Positions 44,380 through 51,614 of a stretch of DNA of 64,000 bases are shown here, in pieces; position 1 is the first letter of the stretch, and each line of letters starts with the position of its first letter. The stretch lies in assembly GCA_001796335.1 (NCBI GenBank), contig MGMF01000028.1, positions 1 to 64,000 on the forward strand. Reading direction: 5' to 3'. Below the pieces are notes generated by a model. That model searched no databases and was not told the DNA's origin. It worked only from the letters and a program-made list of their open reading frames with translations. The translations under genes and the position numbers were made by a program. This DNA is from Chloroflexi bacterium GWB2_49_20 (lineage in GTDB: Bacteria > Chloroflexota > Anaerolineae > Anaerolineales > Villigracilaceae).

Positions 44380-45021
44380 ATGGATATACTTGAAATCACA
44401 GGAAGGTACGGCCTCCTCTCTGCCATAGAGATCCAAAAATCGCAGGATGCTGTGCCGCTGGGAAGAGCATTGTTGGATGCAGGGTTGTCTGTGGCAGAGA
44501 TCACCTTTCGTACCGCTGCTGCTGCGGACGCCATCCGGGTAATGGCGAAGTCTTACCCTCAGATGACCATTGGGGCAGGATCGATTGTATTTGTCTCACA
44601 GGCGGAAGAGGCGGTCGCTGCCGGGGCAAGCTTCATTGTCTCAGCTGGGTTTAATCCAGATTTGGTGGATTGGTGTATAGGTAATGGTATTCCAACCCTT
44701 CCGGGTGTTGCAACAGCCTCTGAGATTACCATGGGTATGGTGCGTGGGCTTAAAGTCTTAAAATTCTTCCCTGCCGAAGTGATGGGTGGTATCAGTGGCC
44801 TTAAGGCATTATCAGCACCCTTTCCGGCCATGAAATTCATACCGATGGGTGGAGTCTCTGCTGCAAACATGGCAGATTATTTGCGGTTACCATATATTCA
44901 TGCCATCGGGGGTAGTTGGACTGTGAACAAGAAGTTGATCGCCGAAGGAAACTTTGTTGAAATTACTCGCCTGACCCTTGAAGCATTATCAATCTTTCAA
45001 GCAGTAAGAGGCATCTCATGA
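44380..45021 (+). CDS. eda: 2-dehydro-3-deoxy-phosphogluconate (KDPG) aldolase
   Basis: Class I aldolase of 213 residues, the normal family size. The Schiff-base lysine is K128 in VLKFFPAE. Catalytic E40 and substrate R44 are in [31 protein letters not shown] and [10 protein letters not shown] are further family blocks. It splits KDPG, or KDPGal, into pyruvate and glyceraldehyde 3-phosphate. The kinase that would make its substrate starts inside its stop codon (overlap ATGA). Together they form the lower part of an Entner-Doudoroff-type route for 2-keto-3-deoxy sugar acids. Confidence 0.93.
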   Translation: MDILEITGRYGLLSAIEIQKSQDAVPLGRALLDAGLSVAEITFRTAAAADAIRVMAKSYPQMTIGAGSIVFVSQAEEAVAAGASFIVSAGFNPDLVDWCIGNGIPTLPGVATASEITMGMVRGLKVLKFFPAEVMGGISGLKALSAPFPAMKFIPMGGVSAANMADYLRLPYIHAIGGSWTVNKKLIAEGNFVEITRLTLEALSIFQAVRGIS

Positions 45022-46073
45022 ACGAAAAGAGCACACGTACCATAACATTGGGCGAAACCATGTTACGCCTGAAGTCACCCGGGTTCGAACGGCTTCTGCA
45101 ATCTGGAAATTTAGAAGCCACCTTTGCGGGGGGTGAGGCTAATGTCGCTGTATCTCTGGCAAATTATGGTGAGGAGGTAGCATTTGTCACCGCCTTGCCA
45201 AAAAATGCAATCGCTGAGGCTTGCATATCTTTTCTGCGCGGAACCGGAGTGGATACCAGCCTCATCATCCGCTATGGTGAGCGTATGGGTGTTTATTACC
45301 TGGAGTCAGGAGCTAATCAGCGCCCCTCGGTTGTCATTTATGATCGCTCTAACTCGTCCATTGCCACTGCAGGTCCCGAACAGTTTGATTGGATAAAGAT
45401 CTTTTCTGGAGCAAGTTGGTTCCACATCACTGGCATCACGCCTGCGATCAGTCAAAAAGCCGCCGATACAGCCCTGGCGGCGGTTCAGAATGCCAGGAAA
45501 CTTGGCTTGACGGTATCTTGTGACTACAACTTTCGCAAGAATTTATGGAAATATGGGAAGAAACCAGTCGAGGTCATGACCGAACTGGTTAATTACGTTG
45601 ATGTGGGTATTGCAAATGAAGAAGATTGCCAGCTTGCACTGGACGTTAAAGTGGATGAAAAGTCCTGGAGTCAGGATGTAAAAAGTGGCACATTAAATAT
45701 TGCCAAATATCAAGCCTTAACCGAAGCTGTCCTCGAGAAATTTCCAAACTTGAAGATGCAAGCAATCACCCTGAGACAAAGCTACAGTGCTGATCATAAT
45801 GGCTGGTCTGGATGCCTCCATGACCGGAAAGAATTCTATGTTGGGCCAAAATACGATATAACCGATATCGTGGATCGGGTTGGATCCGGAGATTCATTTG
45901 CCGGCGGATTGATCTACCGCCTGGTAAATGGGTTCAGTCCCAAAGAAGCCCTTGACTTTGCTGTCGCAGCTTCGTGCTTGAAGCACTCTATCCTTGGAGA
46001 TTTTAATCGCGTCTCGGCAGAAGATGTTCTCCGTTTGCTAGGAGGCGATGTCTCAGGTCGTGTACAGAGATAA
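45018..46073 (+). CDS. kdgK: PfkB-family 2-dehydro-3-deoxygluconate (KDG) kinase
   Basis: Carbohydrate kinase of 351 residues. [31 protein letters not shown] is the PfkB substrate-binding region (about 37-67), and the catalytic Asp is in the anion-hole motif [13 protein letters not shown] (about 286-298). [24 protein letters not shown] is characteristic of KDG kinases. The 4-nt overlap with the aldolase gene supports the assignment. It phosphorylates KDG to KDPG in the cytoplasm. Confidence 0.92.
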   Translation: MNEKSTRTITLGETMLRLKSPGFERLLQSGNLEATFAGGEANVAVSLANYGEEVAFVTALPKNAIAEACISFLRGTGVDTSLIIRYGERMGVYYLESGANQRPSVVIYDRSNSSIATAGPEQFDWIKIFSGASWFHITGITPAISQKAADTALAAVQNARKLGLTVSCDYNFRKNLWKYGKKPVEVMTELVNYVDVGIANEEDCQLALDVKVDEKSWSQDVKSGTLNIAKYQALTEAVLEKFPNLKMQAITLRQSYSADHNGWSGCLHDRKEFYVGPKYDITDIVDRVGSGDSFAGGLIYRLVNGFSPKEALDFAVAASCLKHSILGDFNRVSAEDVLRLLGGDVSGRVQR

Positions 46074-46205
46074 ATAAAGCTCACGCGAATGTTTGAAAGT
46101 CACCAAAGATCCAGAAGATTGCAGATGTAGAAGTTCAAGTATAAACAATCCTAAACGTGTTTTCTTGGAACCTTTAACAACCGGAAAAATTTATAAGGAT
46201 TATCA

Positions 46206-46832
46206 ATGGACCTAAAGAATATATATCAGAATATTATCGATGGAAATAATATTGAAATTGGAAAAGAGGTGATGGCTGCCCTGGAGGCAGGTGCAGATCC
46301 GGAAGAAATTCTAAAGAGTGGGTTGATTGCTGCTATGAAAGAGGTTGGCAATCGCTTTGAAGAAGGAGACCTCTTTGTACCCGAAATGCTTGTTTCTGCC
46401 AGGGCGATGCAGGTTGGATTGAAGATATTGAAACCACATCTTGCCAAGGCGAATGTCAAAGCCGTCGGTAAGGTGGCCATGGGAACTGTAAAAAGTGACC
46501 TGCACGACATTGGCAAAAATCTGGTGGCAATGATGTTGGAAGGTGCTGGTTTTGAGGTGGTGGATCTGGGCGTTGATGTCGCTCCGGAAGCATTTGTAAA
46601 AGCTGCACAGAATGGTATTCAACTACTCGGGATGTCAGCACTGCTCACTACAACCATGAGCAACATGGAAACCACAATGCAGGCGTTAAATACAGCCGGG
46701 GTGCGCAAAAATGTTAAAGTGATGATTGGTGGCGCCCCCGTCACTCAAGAATATGCCAAGAAAATCGGTGCCGACGGTTTTGCTGCCGATGCTTCCAGCG
46801 CGACACGGATCGCTCTCCAATTGTTGGGGTGA
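46206..46832 (+). CDS. Corrinoid (B12-binding) protein of a methyltransferase system
   Basis: Cobalamin-carrier protein of 208 residues of the MtbC/MttC/MtaC type. A helical cap domain is at about 1-85 (AALEAGADPEEILKSGLIAAMKEVGNRFEEGDLFVPEMLVSARAM). The Rossmann-like B12 domain follows with the lower-ligand motif DLHDIG (D98, H100, G103), GMSALLTTT and IGGAPVTQEYA. It cycles between methylated and Co(I) states, passing a methyl group from MttB to a UroD-like acceptor enzyme. It is the only corrinoid protein in the window, so it may serve both MttB enzymes. No RamA-type reactivase is seen nearby. Confidence 0.94.
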   Translation: MDLKNIYQNIIDGNNIEIGKEVMAALEAGADPEEILKSGLIAAMKEVGNRFEEGDLFVPEMLVSARAMQVGLKILKPHLAKANVKAVGKVAMGTVKSDLHDIGKNLVAMMLEGAGFEVVDLGVDVAPEAFVKAAQNGIQLLGMSALLTTTMSNMETTMQALNTAGVRKNVKVMIGGAPVTQEYAKKIGADGFAADASSATRIALQLLG

Positions 46833-46899
46833 GAATTAAAGAAAACACTACTCATATATATCCATATTGAAAAACCAACTTTCTCCACTTTTATACTTA

Positions 46900-46932
46900 T
46901 TTACCAAAGACTCTCCGGTAAAAGGTTTTTTT
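46900..46932 (+). terminator. Possible terminator after the corrinoid-protein gene
   Basis: TTTACC (46900-46905) and GGTAAA (46917-46922) form a short stem followed 3 nt later by a T7 run (46926-46932). The stem is only 6 bp, so termination may be partial. Confidence 0.45.
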
Positions 46933-47298
46933 AATTGGATGTTTGCCCTTGAGAGACATTATGTGACATACGGATAATACTTGTTAAGGTAGAATAAAAC
47001 CAGAAAAAACAATCCAGCATGAGTGCTATTCTGGTAAATTAACTAGGAGATCGAACAACTTCAGGAGAATAGGATCTCGTTTCGCCAATTCTCTAAACTA
47101 AATAACCACACGATCGTCTGTGTCAAATGACACCCAACCAGCAGCATTATAGACATCACACGGAAACTTGAAAATAATCTACGAGAGAACTGAGAACTTG
47201 GGGACTGGGTCTTTGCTTGCCCGCCATGAATCAGAGAGGTAGGAATGGGAGATGCCAATTGAACGCGCAACTTCTCACATAATAACCTCGCTATCATT

Positions 47299-47392
47299 GG
47301 TTTTAATTAGTTGTAGCAGAAATTGGGTGGAATCCAATTGCAGAACGGATATTCTTGAAGTAAAATAAGTTCATCGAATACGAGATGATTAA
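47299..47392 (+). repeat. 94-bp dispersed direct repeat, copy B
   Basis: Second copy of the segment at 1861-1954, same orientation, 8 mismatches in 94 positions, no gaps. It is followed after 3 nt by a perfect 9-bp hairpin that copy A lacks. It lies about 155 nt before the tRNA-Leu fragment. Confidence 0.8.
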
Positions 47393-47395
47393 TTA

Positions 47396-47422
47396 GTGTC
47401 AGTTCATTTAAGAAACTGACAC
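47396..47422 (+). repeat. Perfect 9-bp hairpin adjoining repeat B
   Basis: GTGTCAGTT (47396-47404) and AACTGACAC (47414-47422) enclose a 9-nt loop. No T-run follows, and it is not near the end of any recognised gene. It may be the remains of an element end. Confidence 0.55.
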
Positions 47423-47546
47423 CCAGAGGACTCTCGTAAAAACCATATTTTTCTCTCGCCGAGTGCCACCAGACGTGGGCAAAATCGCTCGGATTGACCA
47501 AAAAATCCCATATATGGCCGGCTTTGGATGAACTGTTCGGTATGTA

Positions 47547-47598
47547 CTTAAAATCCACCGGTAGTGACACTGTGAGGGTTCGACCCCCTCTCGCCCCA
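47547..47598 (+). tRNA. 3-prime fragment of tRNA-Leu(TAA), probable attachment-site remnant
   Basis: From the anticodon loop (CTTAAAA, 47547-47553; anticodon TAA at 47549-47551) to 47598 the sequence follows a type II tRNA-Leu. It has an anticodon-stem 3-prime arm TCCAC, a long variable arm, a perfect T-arm (GAGGG, loop TTCGACC, CCCTC), the acceptor 3-prime strand TCGCCCC and discriminator A. CCA is not encoded. Upstream of the loop the structure fails: the anticodon stem has two mismatches and there is no GGGGCGA acceptor strand at the expected distance. It is therefore not a functional tRNA. A break at the anticodon loop is what integration into a tRNA gene leaves behind. Confidence 0.7.
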
Positions 47599-47669
47599 TA
47601 TACAGATTGTTAAGGCTTTTTCTGGCTGAAACACCCATATCTGGGGGTGCTCGGCGAGAAAAAATTTCT

Positions 47670-47719
47670 AAAGAATCCTCCGGGTGTCGATTTGATGATC
47701 ATACCCTCAGGATTTCTTT
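47670..47719 (+). terminator. Terminator-like hairpin
   Basis: AAAGAATCCT (47670-47679) pairs with AGGATTTCTTT (47709-47719) with one bulged base; an inner GGGT/ACCC pair extends the structure. A T-rich tract follows. It isolates the regulator gene from upstream transcription. Confidence 0.55.
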
Positions 47720-47862
47720 ATTTATTTTACAACAAAACCAATTTTACCTCAGAGGAATTTTACCTGAAAAATACATGTTTTTTTGAAATCCTCCCAATTT
47801 CTTTATCTGATTAATTAATTCAAGAATATTCTTGATATACAAGACCTATTGAATTGTCCCTA

Positions 47863-47890
47863 TTGACTTTTAAAATTCACTTGCTATAAT
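47863..47890 (+). promoter_or_regulatory. Sigma70-type promoter of the GntR-fusion regulator gene
   Basis: TTGACT (47863-47868) and the consensus TATAAT (47885-47890) are separated by 16 nt. It is the best promoter in the window by inspection, giving a leader of about 120 nt to the regulator start at 48017. Confidence 0.75.
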
Positions 47891-47912
47891 AATATATATA
47901 AAATATATTTTG

Positions 47913-47929
47913 AGTATATTTAATATACT
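47913..47929 (+). promoter_or_regulatory. 17-bp palindrome downstream of the promoter, candidate operator
   Basis: AGTATAT and ATATACT are separated by TTA, a perfect 7+3+7 inverted repeat beginning 23 nt after the -10 element. Size and AT-rich, GT/AC-bounded form suit a GntR/FCD-type dimer. I did not find another copy in front of the transporter or deacylase genes. Autoregulation is inferred. Confidence 0.5.
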
Positions 47930-48016
47930 ACTCAGGCTTTCAATATGGGGAATTAGAAAAAATTAATTAAGAGATTTATTCTTTTCGTCCGATTATCTGA
48001 ATACCGAAAAAGGCGG

Positions 48017-49963
48017 ATGCAGTTGAAAACAGACAGTAATATCTCTCTATTATCAAAATCAAACAAAAATACCCATAAAAAAAGGGACAGTGATAACGTT
48101 GCAGAAAAATTAGTAGAAATGATCATATCACTTGAACTTCCTCCAGGTTCGGTGATTAGTGAAACAGATTTAATTAAACGCTTGGATTGTGGTCGCACCC
48201 CTTTACGTGAGGCACTGCAACGTCTTGCTCAAGAATATCTGATTTCTTCAGTCCCCAGAAGAGGCATGTTTGTCGCAGAATTGGATTTGATGAATTATGT
48301 GAAGTTGATAGATGCGGTTGGTCTTTTAGAAAGTTTTTCTGCCTATTCTGCAGTGGATCAATGTAGCAATGATGAGATTGATGATTTAGAAGACAATATT
48401 TCAAAATCTCGTGAAGCTTATTCTCAGGGCGACTTACTAAATGTAACTGAGCTAGATTTTGACTTTCACCGACGAATTGCTGAATTTTCACGAAATGACT
48501 ATATTGTCGATGCTATTATCCGATTATATCGGTTGATCAGTCGCTATAACTTCATAGCACTTAGAAATGGGATTGATCTAAGAATATCAATTGATGAACA
48601 TCAAAAAATTATTAAGAGCTTCCGGAGGCGGGACGCGGAAGAAGTAAAAAACCTTATTTATTTGCATACGATTGAAGCAAGAGACAGGATTGCTGCGACA
48701 ATATTAAACGCTGGCAAATCAGTTTTTCCCACCCAATTGAATGTTGACGCTTCATTTCATAATCAAAATAACACAATACGGATTGGTGTGCCTACTATGA
48801 TGACAGGTCCGGGTGCTCCAATGGGTGCTGATATCGTAGCAGGAATTGGCATGGCTGTAGAAAGCATAAACACAAGCAGTGGTGTCTTGGGTCGAAGATT
48901 AGAGATCGTATACGCAGATATTAAAGATACAAATGTTGAAGATAGCCGGGTTGGTGCTAAATTTCTTGATGATGCCGGTGTTGTCGCCTTTTTCCCTGGT
49001 TGTTTCTATGATCCTTCTTGTGGTATAGAATTTGGTAAATATTATCAACCATTACTTCATGCTTCTGCAATGAAGAGGACAGTTGACCCAATTGTTGCAA
49101 ACATCCAGGAATATGGAAATGTATTTCAAATGTGTGCAAGCGAAGAAAATCTTGGATCGAATGCTTTTATAAATTTAGTATCATTGCCATATGAATTTCC
49201 GAATAAAAGTGTGGCCATCCTTGGAAGTGATATCAGCTACGATATGGTAGTGCAAAGAGGGATAGTGAATGAAGCTCGGAAAAACGGATGGGAAATTGTA
49301 TTAAATGATAGCTATCCATTTGGTTCGATACGTTTCGACTCGCAACTCGCCAGGATAAGAGCTGAAGATCCCGCTATCATTATAGGAAGTATCAGTTCGA
49401 CAGAATCAGCCGTTGAATTCGTGAACCAATTTTTACTAAACCCAACAAATTCGTTGATTTTTCTACATTGGTCACCAGTAGCCTCCAAATTCATTTCTAT
49501 CCTAGGGGAAAAAGCAAATGGAATTCTTTGGCAAACAGAATTTGGATATCTGCCCACAAAAGAAAATTTGATGTGGGCAGATAAATTTAAAACAGAATTT
49601 AGCCGGGAACCAGGGATGGCATGGCCGGCGATGATGGATGACATGTTGCATATTTGGGCTAAGGCAGTTGAATATGCTGAGGATCCTAAAAATTATTCCA
49701 AAGTTATTGAATATATTCGTGATCTTAGCACACATCCATATCGAGGCCGGGCAGGTACCTATGGAATAAATAAAGATCGAAACGAAGGACTGACAGGACT
49801 CGAATGGTTACCAATCCACATCTACCAAGTCCAAGATCAAAAGAATGTATTGCTTTTCCTGGATACCAAACCATTTGAAGGCACTGACGCTGTTGCAGCG
49901 GGCAAAATCCGAATGCCTCCATGGATAAATAAAAAGTTATTAATAAAGAAAACCCGAGGTTGA
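48017..49963 (+). CDS. GntR-FCD transcriptional regulator fused to a Leu/Ile/Val-type binding-protein domain
   Basis: A single uninterrupted frame of 648 residues with three parts. Residues about 25-90 are a GntR winged helix-turn-helix (LPPGSVISETDLIKRLDCGR then TPLREALQRLAQEYLI). Residues about 95-228 are an FCD effector domain with its metal-ligand pattern D147, H151, H195 and H217. Residues about 254-640 are a complete type I periplasmic-binding-protein fold (Peripla_BP_6) starting IRIGVPTMMTGPGAPMG. There is no signal peptide or membrane span, so the binding domain is cytoplasmic. That domain is paralogous along its length to the binding protein encoded next (50215-51537), sharing SQLARIRAE, NQFLxNPTNSL, LGEKANGxxWQT, QDQKNVxLxL and a PPW ending. 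It has its own promoter and palindrome. It probably controls the Liv importer and downstream genes in response to the transported ligand. Confidence 0.92.
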   Translation: MQLKTDSNISLLSKSNKNTHKKRDSDNVAEKLVEMIISLELPPGSVISETDLIKRLDCGRTPLREALQRLAQEYLISSVPRRGMFVAELDLMNYVKLIDAVGLLESFSAYSAVDQCSNDEIDDLEDNISKSREAYSQGDLLNVTELDFDFHRRIAEFSRNDYIVDAIIRLYRLISRYNFIALRNGIDLRISIDEHQKIIKSFRRRDAEEVKNLIYLHTIEARDRIAATILNAGKSVFPTQLNVDASFHNQNNTIRIGVPTMMTGPGAPMGADIVAGIGMAVESINTSSGVLGRRLEIVYADIKDTNVEDSRVGAKFLDDAGVVAFFPGCFYDPSCGIEFGKYYQPLLHASAMKRTVDPIVANIQEYGNVFQMCASEENLGSNAFINLVSLPYEFPNKSVAILGSDISYDMVVQRGIVNEARKNGWEIVLNDSYPFGSIRFDSQLARIRAEDPAIIIGSISSTESAVEFVNQFLLNPTNSLIFLHWSPVASKFISILGEKANGILWQTEFGYLPTKENLMWADKFKTEFSREPGMAWPAMMDDMLHIWAKAVEYAEDPKNYSKVIEYIRDLSTHPYRGRAGTYGINKDRNEGLTGLEWLPIHIYQVQDQKNVLLFLDTKPFEGTDAVAAGKIRMPPWINKKLLIKKTRG

Positions 49964-50214
49964 GGAGGAGAAAAATTAATAATCACAAATGATCCAATTC
50001 TAAAAATCTTAATTGCCATACGTACTTACCAAACATAAATATCATAATTTTCAGAATAAAGGAATTCCAAAGGAACTACTTAAATTAGCATTTCCAAGAT
50101 AGGCTTTCAATAATTTCAAAAGGAGGTGGTTTTATCGGTATGATGATAGAGATGAATAACTCAAATGACAGAAAAGATCACTGTATTTTCAATCTACCCT
50201 TAAAGGAGAAGAAA

Positions 50215-51537
50215 ATGAACAAAAGGATTCTAATTAGCCTATGTATAGCTTTGGTAATGGTTGCCTTGACCCTGGTGGGTTGCCAACCAGCGAAAGAGGA
50301 GACACCGACTGAGGCACAGTCTGCCCCAACTACAGAAGTTCCTGCTACCCAAGCCCCTGTTATCCAGGTACCAACTGAACCATGTACAGTCAAGGTTGGT
50401 GCACCCATTATGATCACCGGAGTAGGTGCCGCGATGGGTTTAGAAATTCAGGATGGAGCTAAACTGGCTGTCGAAAAACTCAACGAAACCGGCGGTGTCT
50501 TAGGATGCCAGATCGAGCTTGTTTTTGCTGATGTCAAAGGCACCTCAGCTGAGGATTGCGCTCTCGCTGCCCAGGTCATGGATGAAAATGATGTTGTATT
50601 TTATATAGCCGGTGCATATTTCAGCCCTGCTTGTATCGATGAGTTTGGGAAGCGCGAACCCCTCCTGATGCACAATAGTGCCAGCAAGGACATGAATGAC
50701 GTAGTCATCGCCAATTTACCTGAATATAGAAACATCTTTGCGACTTGCGCAGATGAGTATGCTTATGGCCCTAACGCTTTCGATGTCCTCGTGAACCAAG
50801 TTGGTCCCAAATTGGGTTTTGAATTCCCCAATAAGAAAGTTGCTCTATTGGGTGGGGACATCACCTACGACATGTATATCCAAGCAGGCGCAAAGAAAGC
50901 TTTTGAAGCTGCCGGTTGGGAATCGGTCCTGAACGATACTTATCCTTATGGAAATACCGAGTTTGGCTCTCAACTCGCCAGGATCCGGGCTGAAAAACCA
51001 GCAGTTGTCATGGGACAGATCACATCGATCGACTCAGCAGTGGCTTTCATGAACCAATTCCTGACCAACCCGACCAATTCACTTGTTTATGATCAATGGG
51101 CGCCAGCCTCATCAGAGTATATAACTCTCTTGGGTGAAAAAGCTAATGGTGTAACCTGGCAGACTCTGCTTGACATCCTTCCCCAGAATAAGGATTCATA
51201 TTATCCAAGGTTCCAAAAGGAATTTGGTCGTTTGCCCGGAACCTTTGCACCACTGACCGAGGATCATTTTGGCATCTGGAAAGCAGCAGTGGAGAGTTGC
51301 GGCGATTTCAAGGCATTTGACTGCATTGACACCTATGTCGAGCAACTTGATCAGCACCCATATGTAGGTTTGGCTGGTAGATATGGAATGGACCCAGCGA
51401 CCCATGTCGGTCGCGCTGGGGATGACTGGCTCCCCGTCCAGTTCATCCAGATCCAGGATCAGAAAAATGTAACACTTTATCTTGGGTCAAAACCAATGGA
51501 AGGTACCGCGTTCCAAACTCCTCCATGGTTCAAATAA
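50215..51537 (+). CDS. Lipoprotein branched-chain-amino-acid-type binding protein (LivK-like)
   Basis: Extracellular binding protein of 440 residues. The signal peptide is 1-22 with lipobox LVGC (C23), followed by a Thr/Pro/Gln-rich tether to about 58. The type I binding fold starts CTVKVGAPIMITGVGAAMG and ends PPWFK. ATG 50215 follows aaaggag by 6 nt and gives a proper signal peptide. The same frame is open to ATG 50140, which has its own aaaggaggtgg, so a 25-residue longer form without a functional export start is conceivable. It is the closest relative of the sensor domain in the upstream regulator. The ligand may be an amino acid, N-acyl amino acid or aromatic acid. Confidence 0.92.
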   Translation: MNKRILISLCIALVMVALTLVGCQPAKEETPTEAQSAPTTEVPATQAPVIQVPTEPCTVKVGAPIMITGVGAAMGLEIQDGAKLAVEKLNETGGVLGCQIELVFADVKGTSAEDCALAAQVMDENDVVFYIAGAYFSPACIDEFGKREPLLMHNSASKDMNDVVIANLPEYRNIFATCADEYAYGPNAFDVLVNQVGPKLGFEFPNKKVALLGGDITYDMYIQAGAKKAFEAAGWESVLNDTYPYGNTEFGSQLARIRAEKPAVVMGQITSIDSAVAFMNQFLTNPTNSLVYDQWAPASSEYITLLGEKANGVTWQTLLDILPQNKDSYYPRFQKEFGRLPGTFAPLTEDHFGIWKAAVESCGDFKAFDCIDTYVEQLDQHPYVGLAGRYGMDPATHVGRAGDDWLPVQFIQIQDQKNVTLYLGSKPMEGTAFQTPPWFK

Positions 51538-51562
51538 TTTCTCGATAGAAGATAAGTAACAC

Positions 51563-51591
51563 GGGGATGGGAGAAATCAACTCCCATCCCC
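51563..51591 (+). terminator. Perfect 11-bp hairpin after the binding-protein gene
   Basis: GGGGATGGGAG (51563-51573) and its exact complement (51581-51591) surround a 7-nt loop, 25 nt after the stop codon. There is no T-run. As after the other two binding-protein genes, it probably stabilises the upstream mRNA or attenuates transcription into livG. Confidence 0.7.
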
Positions 51592-51614
51592 TACCCTCCT
51601 GGAGAAAAAAATCC

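Larger units (their letters stand above)
46833..48016. other. 1.2-kb boundary region without a convincing gene
   Basis: Longest gap in the window. In order it contains a possible terminator (46900-46932), repeat copy B (47299-47392), a perfect 9-bp hairpin (47396-47422), a tRNA-Leu 3-prime fragment (47547-47598), a small hairpin (CACCC at 47632-47636 with GGGTG at 47645-47649), a terminator-like hairpin (47670-47719), and the promoter and palindrome of the regulator gene. Open frames here have no ribosome-binding sites. One minus-strand frame contains GREGVEPSQ, a false peptide typical of antisense tRNA. Confidence 0.6.

Noticed and set aside
46074-46205. Cobalamin riboswitch before the corrinoid-protein gene
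   Set aside because: No B12-box-like sequence (GCCACTG) or suitable fold was found.
47408-47638. Minus-strand open frame of 76 codons containing GREGVEPSQ
   Set aside because: This is the well-known false peptide from translating antisense tRNA-Leu; there is no ribosome-binding site.
51567-51614. Upstream start of the LivG frame
   Set aside because: It lies inside the stem of the 11-bp hairpin; ATG 51615 has a ribosome-binding site and matches the family N-terminus.
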